NCBI RefSeq assembly: GCF_900156345.1
Contig: NZ_FTPP01000002.1
Location: 868,001 to 932,000 of the forward strand
From: Pontibacter indicus
Lineage (GTDB): Bacteria > Bacteroidota > Bacteroidia > Cytophagales > Hymenobacteraceae
Direction: 5' to 3'
DNA: 64,000 nt
Part shown: in pieces, positions 36,707-45,824 of the stretch
Position numbering within the stretch: position 1 is the stretch's first letter
How the letters are laid out: each line of letters opens with the position of its first letter
Program-made: the position numbers and the translations under genes
Notes under the pieces: model-generated
Database searches by the model: none
Told to the model about the DNA's origin: nothing
What the model saw: the letters and a program-made list of their open reading frames with translations, nothing else

Positions 36707-36736
36707 TCAGGTTTTAAACTTGGTTAAAACGTTTAG

Positions 36737-36773
36737 AAAAAGTCTTTCTGTAGCCATACGGAAAGACTTTTTT
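36737..36773 (+). terminator. Terminator after rpmE2
   Basis: Stem AAAAAGTCTTTC with GAAAGACTTTTT followed by T residues, 31 nt after the stop. Confidence 0.85.
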
Positions 36774-36917
36774 GTTTTTAGCAGCTTTCCGAAGGTATAG
36801 CGCGGCACAGGTATAGCCTTCACCGCCAAAGGAAACTGCCCAAGAACCAAGCCCATACTTTCGCTCAAGATCACCGTAAGAAACCCGGTCTTTCAGAATA
36901 TTTTCAAGAAGACTTTA

Positions 36918-36925
36918 TATTTTTG
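36918..36925 (+). promoter_or_regulatory. -7 promoter box directly before the GlmU-like start
   Basis: TATTTTTG matches TAnnTTTG and only five bases separate it from the ATG at 36931, so the transcript would be leaderless or nearly so. Confidence 0.5.
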
Positions 36926-36930
36926 TAGCT

Positions 36931-38136
36931 ATGAACATCATTCTCTTCGATGACCCTGTTATCCGGCAATCGCTTTTGCCGCTGACTTTTACGAGGCCGG
37001 TGGCCGATATGCGTGTTGGTATCATGACCATTGCCGAAAAATGGCAGGTATTCGCAGGCGCTACCGTGTCGTTTCTGACGCAGCCATACCTGCAGCATAA
37101 ATATCCGGCGCACTATAGCACGCACAATGTATTTGTGAACGGCGCTGTTTGCCCGGACGAAAGACTGGTAGAGCAGGTCAGATCCCTAAAAGTGGGTGAA
37201 GGCTTATACTGCGAGGACACCCTGGTTGCGCTCAATGCCGACAACCTGGACCTGCACGATGCTGCGCAACTGGTCATGCATTCGTCTGCTAAACGAGTGG
37301 AATGCCTGCCAGAGAACATTGTACGGGAGGTATGGGAGATCTTCGTTCAGAATGGCAACCAGATCCGCGCCGATTTTAAAGTGCTGACCGCTGGCCGGCA
37401 AAGCCAGCCGATAGATGATAAGTACACGATGGTGTACAACGAGGAGAATATCTTCATAGAAGAGGGTGTCAAGATCAGGGCTGCCATTCTGAATGCCGAA
37501 AACGGACCTATCTATATCGGTAAAAATGCCCAGATACACGAAGGCGCGATCATCAAAGGACCATTTGCGATCTGCGAGGGCAGCAACGTGAACGTGGGCG
37601 GCAAAATGCGCGGTGACGTGACAATCGGACCGTTCTGCAAAGTAGGCGGCGAGGTGGCGGCTTCGGTGATATTCGGCCATACCAACAAAGGCCACGAAGG
37701 CTACCTGGGCAACTCCGTGCTGGGCGAGTGGTGCAACCTGGGTGCCGATACCAATACCTCCAACCTGAAAAACAACTATGCGGAGGTGAAGATCTGGAGC
37801 TATGCCAAAGGCGGCTTCAAGAGCACCGGGCAGCAGTTCTGCGGCCTCATTATGGGCGACCACAGCAAGAGCGGCATCAACACCATGTTCAACACGGGCA
37901 CGGTGGTAGGTGTGAGCGCCAACATTTTCGGGGCCGGCTATCCGCGTAACTTCATCCCTTCTTTTGCCTGGGGGGGCGCCTCCGGTTTCGAGACTTTTCA
38001 GTTGCGCAGGGCCAGCGAAGTAGCCGAAAAAGTAATGGGACGCCGCAATTTGCCCTTTGATGACATAGAAAAGGCTATCTTCGCAAATATATTCGACCAG
38101 ACCCAGGAATACAGGGTGTGGGACAGGAAGGCGTAA
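36931..38136 (+). CDS. GlmU-like sugar nucleotidyltransferase/acetyltransferase (alternative Bacteroidota type)
   Basis: 401 residues. The N-terminal part begins MNIILFDDP and has LPLTFTRPVADMRVG, the diverged nucleotidyltransferase signature of the alternative GlmU group; the C-terminal part is a left-handed beta-helix of hexapeptide repeats (IYIGKNAQIHEGAIIKG, VNVGGKMRGDVTIGPFCKVG, FGHTNKGHEGYLGNSVLGEW). The protein probably makes UDP-GlcNAc from glucosamine-1-phosphate for the cell wall. The assignment follows family architecture; activity of the shortened first domain is not proven by sequence. Confidence 0.88.
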   Translation: MNIILFDDPVIRQSLLPLTFTRPVADMRVGIMTIAEKWQVFAGATVSFLTQPYLQHKYPAHYSTHNVFVNGAVCPDERLVEQVRSLKVGEGLYCEDTLVALNADNLDLHDAAQLVMHSSAKRVECLPENIVREVWEIFVQNGNQIRADFKVLTAGRQSQPIDDKYTMVYNEENIFIEEGVKIRAAILNAENGPIYIGKNAQIHEGAIIKGPFAICEGSNVNVGGKMRGDVTIGPFCKVGGEVAASVIFGHTNKGHEGYLGNSVLGEWCNLGADTNTSNLKNNYAEVKIWSYAKGGFKSTGQQFCGLIMGDHSKSGINTMFNTGTVVGVSANIFGAGYPRNFIPSFAWGGASGFETFQLRRASEVAEKVMGRRNLPFDDIEKAIFANIFDQTQEYRVWDRKA

Positions 38137-38140
38137 AGGC

Positions 38141-38233
38141 TAAATTGTTTAATGGTTAAATTGTTAACTTCGTGGAATGTAAATTCTGCGTGTGTTATCC
38201 ATTAGTTCAACAATTTAACCATCAAACAATTTA
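38141..38233. repeat. 25-bp near-perfect inverted repeat, 43-nt spacer
   Basis: The left arm at 38141-38165 and the right arm at 38209-38233 are reverse complements with one mismatch; both are made of ATTGTTTAA/TTAACAATT-like words. It sits in the 110-nt gap before holB. Similar AT-rich words occur at 16020-16040 and 53700-53750. Confidence 0.85.
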
Positions 38234-38246
38234 ACAAATTATCAAC

Positions 38247-39374
38247 GTGCATTTCTCTCAGATCATAGGACATCAGGAAACGAAGGCTTTGCTCATCAAC
38301 TCGGTGCGGCAGAACCATGTGGCGCATGCGCAGCTGTTTCTGGGGCAGGAGGGAAGTGCCAATCTGGCGCTGGCGCTGGCCTATGCTACCTACATCAACT
38401 GCGAGGACAAGCGGGCCGATGATTCATGTGGAACGTGCAACAGCTGCGTGAAGATGAACAAGCTGGTGCACCCCGACTTCAACTTCGTGATGCCCGTCAC
38501 CAGCACCAAGTCCATCACCAAGGATGTGCTCAGCCAGAAGTTCCTGAGCGAGTGGCGCGAATTCGTGCTGGCCAACCCTTATCAGGGACTAAACGAATGG
38601 ATGCAGCACATCGGCGCTGAAAACAAGCAGGGCAACATCTCCAAAGAGGAAAGTCGCCAATTGGTGAAGCTGGTGTCGCTCAAAGCCTTCGAGGGCGACT
38701 ACAAAATTGTGCTGATCTGGCTACCGGAACTGATGCACCCCTTTGCGGCCAACGCCCTGCTCAAGTTACTCGAAGAGCCACCTGCCAAAACCTTATTTCT
38801 GCTCGTGTCGCAGTCGGCTGAGAAGTTGCTGGCGACCATCACATCGCGTACTCAGATCGTGCAGGTGCGGGCTTTTACGGAAGAGGAGGTGGTGCTATAC
38901 CTGAAAGAAAAGCACGGACTCGACGACACAGCTGCCTATCAGGTAGCGCAGCTGGCAGAGGGCAACCTCAATGCCGCGACCAAACTCACCGGCGAGGTCA
39001 GCAGCGACTACTTTACCTTCTTTACCGATTGGATGCGCAATTGCTACAGCTACAAGTTCGACAAGGTGGTGGATGCCAGCGAGGAGTTCCAGAAGTTGGG
39101 CCGCGAGAACCAGAAGAACTTTTTGCTTTATGCACTCAACCTCTTCCGCAAGGTGATGCTTTATGTTATAGACGAATCGCTGATCGCCTACCTACCCCCG
39201 AGCGAGCTGGAGTTTGTTCGGAATTTCTCGAAGCTGGTGACAGAAAACAACGCTGGAAAACTGGCGCAGGAACTGAATGAGGCGCATTATCACATAGAGC
39301 GCAACGCCAACCCGAAAATGGTGTTCGTAGACAGCTCTATCCAGATCGCCCAGTACCTGCGTAATGCTAGTTAA
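38247..39374 (+). CDS. holB: DNA polymerase III delta-prime subunit
   Basis: 375 residues from a GTG start. The clamp-loader AAA+ fold begins MHFSQIIGHQETKALLINSV. The P-loop position reads GQEGSANLA, without the usual GKT, as expected of the non-ATPase delta-prime. Four cysteines (CEDKRADDSCGTCNSC) form the zinc module, and LLKLLEEPPAKTLFLLVS and TSRTQIVQV are conserved clamp-loader stretches. hemC follows after 9 nt, so the two are in one operon. Confidence 0.92.
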   Translation: MHFSQIIGHQETKALLINSVRQNHVAHAQLFLGQEGSANLALALAYATYINCEDKRADDSCGTCNSCVKMNKLVHPDFNFVMPVTSTKSITKDVLSQKFLSEWREFVLANPYQGLNEWMQHIGAENKQGNISKEESRQLVKLVSLKAFEGDYKIVLIWLPELMHPFAANALLKLLEEPPAKTLFLLVSQSAEKLLATITSRTQIVQVRAFTEEEVVLYLKEKHGLDDTAAYQVAQLAEGNLNAATKLTGEVSSDYFTFFTDWMRNCYSYKFDKVVDASEEFQKLGRENQKNFLLYALNLFRKVMLYVIDESLIAYLPPSELEFVRNFSKLVTENNAGKLAQELNEAHYHIERNANPKMVFVDSSIQIAQYLRNAS

Positions 39375-39383
39375 GAAGATATC

Positions 39384-40337
39384 ATGGAAAATAATACAAT
39401 AGTAAAAACGATTAGAATCGGTACGCGCGGCAGCAAGCTGGCCCTTTGGCAGGCAAATGCCGTGGCTGACAAGCTACAGGCTGCCGGCCTCGATACCGAA
39501 ATTGTCATCATCAGTACCAAAGGCGACCAGATCCTCGACCGCTCGCTTGTGAAGCTGGGCTCGAAAGGTGTGTTTACTGAGGAGCTGGAAGTAGGCCTGC
39601 GCGAGGGCACCATCGAAATTGCCGTACACAGCGCCAAAGACGTGCAGTCGACCATACCTGACGAGCTGGAGTTGGTGGCCTTTATGGAGCGTGAGATCGT
39701 GAATGATGTGCTTCTGTCTTTTAACCCCGACTTCAAACTGGAGCGTGACAGCAAGGTGATGCTCGGCACGTCCTCCACGCGCCGCAGAGCCTTACTTAAG
39801 AAGTACTACCCGAATGTGACCACGGACGAGTCTCGCGGCAACCTGCAGACCCGCCTGCAAAAGCTCAAGGAAGGTCCGTTTGAAGCGCTGGTGCTGGCCT
39901 ATGCCGGCGTAGTGCGAATGGGCTACGACCACATGATCGTGCATACCTTCCCGGACGACGAGTTTGTACCGGCTGCAGGTCAGGGCAGTGTGGCCGTGGA
40001 GTGTGCCCGCGATCTGGAGCCAGAGCTGAAGCAGCTGATAAAAGATGCCGTTGACCATGCCGATACCCATGTATGCCTGCTGGCTGAGCGTGCTTTCCTG
40101 CGCACGATGGAGGGCGGTTGCAGCATCCCATCTTTCGCGCTGGCCAAGCTGACACCGGAAGGCAACGTGCGCATACAGGGCGGCATTGTGAGCCTCGACG
40201 GACAGCAGCACCTCTCAGAAGTATATGAAGGAAGCCAGGAGGAAGCCGAAGCACTGGGCACGAAGCTGGCCGAAACAATCCTCAGCCGAGGCGGAGACAA
40301 GATCCTCCAGGAGATCAGGTCAGAAAGAGAAGAATAA
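39384..40337 (+). CDS. hemC: Porphobilinogen deaminase (hydroxymethylbilane synthase)
   Basis: 317 residues. HemC links four porphobilinogens into hydroxymethylbilane for heme and other tetrapyrroles. It begins with IRIGTRGSKLALWQANAV; VHSAKDVQSTIP, LGTSSTRRRALLK and the cofactor loop MEGGCSIPSFA (Cys246 carries the dipyrromethane) are all intact. It follows holB closely and is ended by a strong terminator. Confidence 0.97.
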   Translation: MENNTIVKTIRIGTRGSKLALWQANAVADKLQAAGLDTEIVIISTKGDQILDRSLVKLGSKGVFTEELEVGLREGTIEIAVHSAKDVQSTIPDELELVAFMEREIVNDVLLSFNPDFKLERDSKVMLGTSSTRRRALLKKYYPNVTTDESRGNLQTRLQKLKEGPFEALVLAYAGVVRMGYDHMIVHTFPDDEFVPAAGQGSVAVECARDLEPELKQLIKDAVDHADTHVCLLAERAFLRTMEGGCSIPSFALAKLTPEGNVRIQGGIVSLDGQQHLSEVYEGSQEEAEALGTKLAETILSRGGDKILQEIRSEREE

Positions 40338-40366
40338 GCCTAACATTTTCAAACCCAAAATACCGA

Positions 40367-40404
40367 AACGGGCCGCCTGCGCAAAGCAAGCGGCCCGTTT
40401 TTGT
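40367..40404 (+). terminator. Terminator after hemC
   Basis: Stem AAACGGGCCGC with GCGGCCCGTTT and five T, 30 nt after the stop. Confidence 0.85.
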
Positions 40405-40430
40405 TGCAGGTATAAGCCCTGTCTATTGAT

Positions 40431-40466
40431 TATACCTATACCTATACCTATACCTATACCTATACC
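40431..40466. repeat. Tandem hexamer array (TATACC), six copies
   Basis: Six perfect units of TATACC, the reverse complement of the GGTATA unit of the array at 17473. The right edge overlaps the AGCS symporter gene: the last sense codon (GTA) and the TAG stop of that gene are made from the repeat. Confidence 0.97.
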
Positions 40467-42019
40467 TCGGATTCCAATTGTGCTGCTTCTACTGACTGCT
40501 GCGTGAGCGGCCGTTTTGTGCCGGAGCGCGAATAAGTTAGGAAGGCCTGCATCTCGCTTTTGACTACCGGAGCCAGAATAAACAAACCGATCAGGTTCGG
40601 GATGCTCATGGCAAACAGCATGGCATCCGAGAAGGCAACCACGCTGATGAGTTGAATCGGGGCACCTAACACCACGAACGCGCAGAACAGCACTTTAAAA
40701 GAAGTTTTGGATGAAGTGGAGTTGCCAAACAGGTAGGTCCAGGACTTTAACCCATAGTAGGACCAGGTGATCATGGTAGAGAAGGCGAAGAGGATAACGG
40801 CCGCAGCCAGCACGAGCGGGAACCAGTCAATCACTGTGGCAAAAGCTGTAGAGGTGAGCGCAATGCCATCGCCTGTGTCCTGGGTGTAGGCGCCCGTCAC
40901 CACGATAACCAGCGCTGTCATCGTGCACACGATCACCGTATCGATGAATGGCTCGAGTGAAGCTACAAAGCCTTCTGTAACGGGCATGTTGGTTTTTACG
41001 GCAGAGTGGGCGATGGAAGCAGAGCCTATACCTGCCTCGTTCGAAAATATACCGCGGCGCAAACCCTGGATCATCACCCCAACCAAGCCGCCGCCAAGGG
41101 CAGTCGTACTGAAGGCCCCTTCGATAATGGCTCCGAAAGCGGCCGGTATCTGCGTGAAGTTGACTGCCAGCACCACAATGCCAGCCAGAATATAGACGCC
41201 GCACATCAGGGGAACAATTTTCTCAGTTACCCGGGCAATGCTCTTGACGCCACCCAGGATCACCAGCGCCACCAGCACGGCCATGATCAAACCAAACAAC
41301 CAGGCATTGCCACCGCCGAAGAAAGAAGCCTCCGGGCCACCAGTAACAGTAATGAACTGTTGCGTTGCCTGGTTGATCTGGAACATATTGCCGGCCCCCA
41401 AGGCTCCACCAATGCACATCACCGCAAAAAACGCCGCCAGAAACCTGCCCATGCCCGTCATGCCGCGCTCTGCCAGTCCTTTTTTCAGGTAGTGCATCGG
41501 CCCGCCTGAAACAGTGCCGTCGGTATGCACATCGCGGTACTTCACCCCCAGGGTGCACGACACAAACTTGGTCGACATACCCAGCAGGCCTGCCATAATC
41601 ATCCAGAAGGTGGCGCCCGGCCCTCCGAGCGAAATGGCAATGGCTACTCCCGCAATATTCCCGAGCCCCACCGTGCCCGACACGGCCGCCGTCAGTGCCT
41701 GAAAGTGGGACAGCTCGCCGGGAGCATCCGGCTGATTGTATTTGCCGCGCACAATGTCAAATGCATACTTAAAACCCCTGATGTTGATGAAGCCCAGGTA
41801 CACGGTAAAGAAAAGGGCTCCTGCCAACAGCCAAACCAGTATGAGCGGTATACCTGTGCCGGCTACATTTACCTCATAGAAGATGATGTCGGAAATAAAC
41901 TGGGCAGTAGGGGCCACAGCCGCCTCAATTTTTTCATCAATGGTGGGTGGCGGAGTTTGTGCCTGTGCACTGCCCGCAGCAGCAAGGCCAAGGCCTGTCA
42001 TAAGTAGTACTTTTTTCAT
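40460..42019 (-). CDS. Alanine/glycine:cation symporter (AGCS family)
   Basis: 519 residues from the ATG at 42019 (MKKVLLMTGLGLAAAGSAQA), which gives a signal-like N-terminus; the frame is open 24 codons further. About eleven membrane helices with the AGCS signatures GTVGLGNIAGVAIAISLGGP, SNEAGIGSASIAHSAVKT and FSTMITWSYYGLKSW. It should import alanine or glycine with Na+ or H+. The C-terminus ends in the hexamer array, which supplies the stop codon. Confidence 0.93.
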   Translation of the reverse strand: MKKVLLMTGLGLAAAGSAQAQTPPPTIDEKIEAAVAPTAQFISDIIFYEVNVAGTGIPLILVWLLAGALFFTVYLGFINIRGFKYAFDIVRGKYNQPDAPGELSHFQALTAAVSGTVGLGNIAGVAIAISLGGPGATFWMIMAGLLGMSTKFVSCTLGVKYRDVHTDGTVSGGPMHYLKKGLAERGMTGMGRFLAAFFAVMCIGGALGAGNMFQINQATQQFITVTGGPEASFFGGGNAWLFGLIMAVLVALVILGGVKSIARVTEKIVPLMCGVYILAGIVVLAVNFTQIPAAFGAIIEGAFSTTALGGGLVGVMIQGLRRGIFSNEAGIGSASIAHSAVKTNMPVTEGFVASLEPFIDTVIVCTMTALVIVVTGAYTQDTGDGIALTSTAFATVIDWFPLVLAAAVILFAFSTMITWSYYGLKSWTYLFGNSTSSKTSFKVLFCAFVVLGAPIQLISVVAFSDAMLFAMSIPNLIGLFILAPVVKSEMQAFLTYSRSGTKRPLTQQSVEAAQLESEV

Positions 42020-42263
42020 CAAATAGGGGTAGGTTAGTTTAGTCAGTATGCATGAATATAATTTTATTCGACGGAAGTAGGAAATTAACATTTAAATTGC
42101 TTCTACAGATGCAGTATAAAGTTCTTATAGTGCAAGCATTATCAGGTATACGAACGGCTTTTATTGGGGCGGAGCTATTCCTTTGGATGACAGGGTGCAG
42201 TAGGAGAATTTGAATAAGCCGGTAGAAAATGTGGCCAAAGCATAAAAAGGAACCAAAAAGGCT

Positions 42264-42271
42264 TAAATTTG
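42264..42271 (+). promoter_or_regulatory. Possible -7 box of the cyclophilin gene
   Basis: TAAATTTG, an exact TAnnTTTG match, 42 nt before the ATG at 42314; no clear -33 element. Confidence 0.45.
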
Positions 42272-42313
42272 AAACCTATACCTCATTTTTAACTGAAAAC
42301 TTACCCCTTCCAC

Positions 42314-42946
42314 ATGAACCTGCTAAGAAAGACAACTGCTTTCATGCTGCTGCTGGCGCTGCTGCCCATGGCCGTGCTAGCGCAGAAAGCACCGAAAGGC
42401 AAAGACCAACTGGTTACCATCTCCACGCCACACGGAGACATGAAACTGGTGCTCTTCGAGGACACGCCGCTCCATAAACAGAACTTCCTGAAACTGGCCC
42501 GCGAAGGTTTTTATGACGGCACCACTTTTCACCGCGTGATCGATGGGTTTATGATTCAGGGTGGTGACCCGAACTCAAAGGACGACGACCCGCGCAACGA
42601 TGGTTCCGGGAATCCGGGCTATACCGTGCCCGCCGAGATCAACCCAAAATACAAGCACGTGCGCGGTGCATTGGCCGCTGCCCGCATGGGCGACCAGGTA
42701 AACCCTAAGAAGGAGTCAAGCGGCTCACAGTTCTACATCGTGGAAAATCACCAGGGTACCCCGCAGCTCGACGAAGCCTATACCGTGTATGGACAGGTGA
42801 TTGACGGCCTGGATGTGATCGATAAAATAGCGGCCCAGCCGGTGGATGGCCGTAACCGACCGCTTTCGGACGTGAAGATGGCCGTGAAGGTGGAGGATGT
42901 GAAAAAGAAAAAGATCGCCAAGAAATACCGCTATACCTATCTGTAG
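42314..42946 (+). CDS. Secreted cyclophilin-type peptidyl-prolyl isomerase
   Basis: 210 residues. A signal peptide (1-23, ending AVLAQ) precedes a cyclophilin domain with FHRVIDGFMIQGGDP (catalytic Arg and Gln), GALAAARMGDQVNPKKESSG and SQFYIVENHQGTPQLDEAYT. The family accelerates proline isomerisation; export places it in the periplasm alongside the two parvulins encoded at 949-4668. The C-terminus is lysine-rich. Confidence 0.94.
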   Translation: MNLLRKTTAFMLLLALLPMAVLAQKAPKGKDQLVTISTPHGDMKLVLFEDTPLHKQNFLKLAREGFYDGTTFHRVIDGFMIQGGDPNSKDDDPRNDGSGNPGYTVPAEINPKYKHVRGALAAARMGDQVNPKKESSGSQFYIVENHQGTPQLDEAYTVYGQVIDGLDVIDKIAAQPVDGRNRPLSDVKMAVKVEDVKKKKIAKKYRYTYL

Positions 42947-42971
42947 CCGGTCTGGCTATACCTGATAACAT

Positions 42972-43016
42972 GGCTGCCCTTTTTGAGTGTTACACCTATG
43001 CTTAAAAAGGGCAGCC
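42972..43016. repeat. 13-bp perfect inverted repeat in the cyclophilin-RmlD gap
   Basis: GGCTGCCCTTTTT (42972-42984) pairs with AAAAAGGGCAGCC (43004-43016) over a 19-nt loop. It may act as a terminator for the cyclophilin gene, although there is no T run after the stem. Confidence 0.6.
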
Positions 43017-43127
43017 CCGATATTAACCATTTCCGAATGGTCAAGAGGAGTTCCTCCTTTCCATAAGCAAACGGGGAAGACTACCTTTCTTTGAAGACGA
43101 TTTATTCAATACTAGTATCTGAAAAAA

Positions 43128-44036
43128 ATGAAAAAAATACTGATTACAGGCTCCAACGGTCTGCTGGGCCAGAAACTGGCTGCTCTGCTGCTTCCCCGCA
43201 CCGACGTGGAGTTACTGGCCACCAGCCGCGGCGAGAACAAACTGGCGGAGATCTTCCCAACACTGGCTTTTGCTTCGATGGACGTGACCAACCGTGAGGA
43301 TGTGGATAGGGTAGTGGCTGACTTCAAACCAACGCACCTGATCCATACCGCTGCCATGACCAACGTGGACCAGTGCGAATCGGACAGGGAAGGCGCGCTG
43401 AAGCTCAACCGTGATGCAGTGGCCTACGTGGTGGAAGCCTGCGAAAAGCACAACGTGCACCTGATCCACCTTTCCACCGACTTTATTTTTGACGGTGAAG
43501 ACGGTCCTTACGACGAAGAGGCAGAGGGCAACCCAATCAGTTTTTATGGCGAGACCAAGCTGATGGCCGAGGAGATCGTGAAGCAGGCCAGGTGCAAATG
43601 GGCGATTCTGCGCACGGTGCTCGTGTATGGCGTGGTGCACGAATACGGTCGCACCAACATCGTGCTGTGGGTGCGCGATAGCCTGCGGGCCGGCAAAGTG
43701 ATCAAGGTGGTAACCGACCAGTTCCGCACCCCGACGCTGGCCGAGGACCTGGCCATGGGCTGTTGGCTGGCCGTGCAGCAAGACGCGGAGGGCATCTACA
43801 ACATCTCCGGCAAGGAAATGTACACGCCCTACGACATGGCCCTCCTCGTGGCCGACTACTTTCAGCTGGACAAATCACTCATCGACAAAGCTGATGGCAG
43901 CACCTTCTCGCAGCCCGCCAAACGCCCACCCCGTACCGGTTTCATCATCACCAAAGCCGAACAGGAGCTGGGTTATAAACCGCACACTTTCCAGGAAGGC
44001 ATCGCCATGGTGGCAGCGCAGGCCGAGCAGTATTAA
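43128..44036 (+). CDS. RmlD-like NAD(P)-dependent sugar reductase (SDR family)
   Basis: 302 residues, extended short-chain dehydrogenase fold. The nucleotide-binding motif is ITGSNGLLGQKL (residues 5-16); HTAAMTNVDQCE, LSTDFIFDGEDGPYDE and the catalytic YGETK fit the dTDP-4-dehydrorhamnose reductase group. No other rhamnose genes are adjacent, so a strict RmlD role is uncertain; it could reduce another nucleotide sugar. Confidence 0.87.
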   Translation: MKKILITGSNGLLGQKLAALLLPRTDVELLATSRGENKLAEIFPTLAFASMDVTNREDVDRVVADFKPTHLIHTAAMTNVDQCESDREGALKLNRDAVAYVVEACEKHNVHLIHLSTDFIFDGEDGPYDEEAEGNPISFYGETKLMAEEIVKQARCKWAILRTVLVYGVVHEYGRTNIVLWVRDSLRAGKVIKVVTDQFRTPTLAEDLAMGCWLAVQQDAEGIYNISGKEMYTPYDMALLVADYFQLDKSLIDKADGSTFSQPAKRPPRTGFIITKAEQELGYKPHTFQEGIAMVAAQAEQY

Positions 44037-44162
44037 AAATATCGAATATAATATGGTGCAATCAGATACATTGCTTATTTTGTAAGCTTAAAATTCTAAT
44101 TGCCCGGTACCTATACAAACCTTACAACCCTAAACTAATCTAACCAACCTTTACCCTTATTT

Positions 44163-45818
44163 ATGAGTGCTAACAAAGAATCGTGGGGCTCACGCGTGGG
44201 CCTCATATTGGCCATGGCCGGCAACGCGGTGGGCCTCGGGAACTTCCTCCGTTTCCCGGTGCAGGCGGTGCAGAATGGCGGCGGCGCCTTCATCATCCCC
44301 TACCTGGTCTGTTTCCTGGTGATGGGAATTCCGCTGCTCTGGATTGAATGGTCCATGGGCCGTTTCGGCGGTAAGTTCGGGCACCACTCCACGCCTTTTA
44401 TTGTGGACACCATGCACCGCAACCGCCTCTGGAAATACATCGGTGTGTTCGGTATCTGGACCAACATCGCCGTGGCTTCCTACTACTGTTACCTAGAGTC
44501 CTGGACGCTTTCCTACGTTTTCCACTCGCTGGCCGGCTCTTTCCAGGGACTTGATCAGAATGGCGTTTCTGCCTTCTTCGATCAGTACGTGAACCTGGGT
44601 GAGTCTACCTTCGGCATCCCGTATGAGCCTATCTTCTTCTTCGTTATCTGCTTGCTGCTCAACACTTGGATTCTCTCTCAGGGTCTTGCTAAAGGGGTAG
44701 AGCGCGTTGCCAAGATCGGTATGCCGCTTCTGATTATATTTGGTATGTTCCTGGCTTACAAAGGTTTCACGATTACAGCAGGTGAGAACGGTGCCATCAA
44801 CGACAGCTCGGTTGGCCTCAACTTCCTCTGGACGCCGAATTTTGATGACCTTTGGTCTCCTACAGTATGGTTGGCTGCGGCCGGTCAGATCTTCTTTACC
44901 CTTTCGGTGGGCATGGGCACCATCCATTGCTATGCTTCGTATGTGCGCTCCAAAGACGACATCGCCCTCAATGCCATGTCAGCCGGTTGGATGAACGAGT
45001 TTGTGGAAGTGGTGCTGGGTGCTTCGATCCTGATTCCAATCTCGATCGGTTACCTGGGTATAGATGGCGTGGTGAACCTCGTGAACAGCCAGGGCGGTTT
45101 AGGCCTGGGCTTCCGTACCCTGCCATACCTGTTCTACCAGTGGGGCGATGTGCTGGGTGCCATTTCGGGTGTGATGTGGTTTGGCTTGCTGTTCTTTGCG
45201 GGCATCACCTCGTCGCTGGCCATGGGTACGCCGTGGATCGGCTTCCTGCAGGACGAGTTTAACTGGAACCGCAGACCTGCCGCCTGGTCATTTGGCCTGA
45301 TCGTGCTGGTGCTGGGTATGCCAACCGTGCTCTTCTTCAACTACGGTGTGTTCGACGAGTACGATTACTGGGCCGGTACGGTGTCGCTGGTAGTTTTCGC
45401 CTTGTTCGAATCGATCCTGTTTGCCTGGGTGTTCGGTATGGACAGAGGCTGGCGCGAGATCATGTCTGGTGCAGACATACAGGTGCCGAAGATCTACAAA
45501 TTCATCATCAAGTTCGTTACCCCGCTGCTTCTGCTGTGGGTGTTCATCGGCTCGCTTGTAACCCCGAAAGGTGGCGACTGGGGAGCGGCCTTCAGCGGTG
45601 AGTGGATCCTGGACGATAGCTCGATTATCAACAAGATCAAGAACTCCAGCCTGAAGCGTCAGCTGGCCGAGGCCACCGACCCGGCTGTGATCGAGAAGCT
45701 GCAGGACACGCTCTTCTATGTGAATGCCTCCCGCATCCTGCTGGTGGTGGTGTTCCTGAGCATTGCGGCGCTGGTATACATGGCGTATAAAAAAAGAGTT
45801 AGAGAAGGAAGAATTTAG
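44163..45818 (+). CDS. Sodium-dependent transporter, NSS (SNF) family
   Basis: 551 residues, about twelve helices. The first helix carries SRVGLILAMAGNAVGLGNFLRFP, the Na+ and substrate site of this family (LeuT/MetP-like), and TLSVGMGTIHCYASY lies in helix 6. It likely imports an amino acid with Na+. A tiny membrane protein gene follows after 6 nt, which recalls the MetP/MetS two-part methionine and alanine importer. Confidence 0.93.
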   Translation: MSANKESWGSRVGLILAMAGNAVGLGNFLRFPVQAVQNGGGAFIIPYLVCFLVMGIPLLWIEWSMGRFGGKFGHHSTPFIVDTMHRNRLWKYIGVFGIWTNIAVASYYCYLESWTLSYVFHSLAGSFQGLDQNGVSAFFDQYVNLGESTFGIPYEPIFFFVICLLLNTWILSQGLAKGVERVAKIGMPLLIIFGMFLAYKGFTITAGENGAINDSSVGLNFLWTPNFDDLWSPTVWLAAAGQIFFTLSVGMGTIHCYASYVRSKDDIALNAMSAGWMNEFVEVVLGASILIPISIGYLGIDGVVNLVNSQGGLGLGFRTLPYLFYQWGDVLGAISGVMWFGLLFFAGITSSLAMGTPWIGFLQDEFNWNRRPAAWSFGLIVLVLGMPTVLFFNYGVFDEYDYWAGTVSLVVFALFESILFAWVFGMDRGWREIMSGADIQVPKIYKFIIKFVTPLLLLWVFIGSLVTPKGGDWGAAFSGEWILDDSSIINKIKNSSLKRQLAEATDPAVIEKLQDTLFYVNASRILLVVVFLSIAALVYMAYKKRVREGRI

Positions 45819-45824
45819 GAAACT

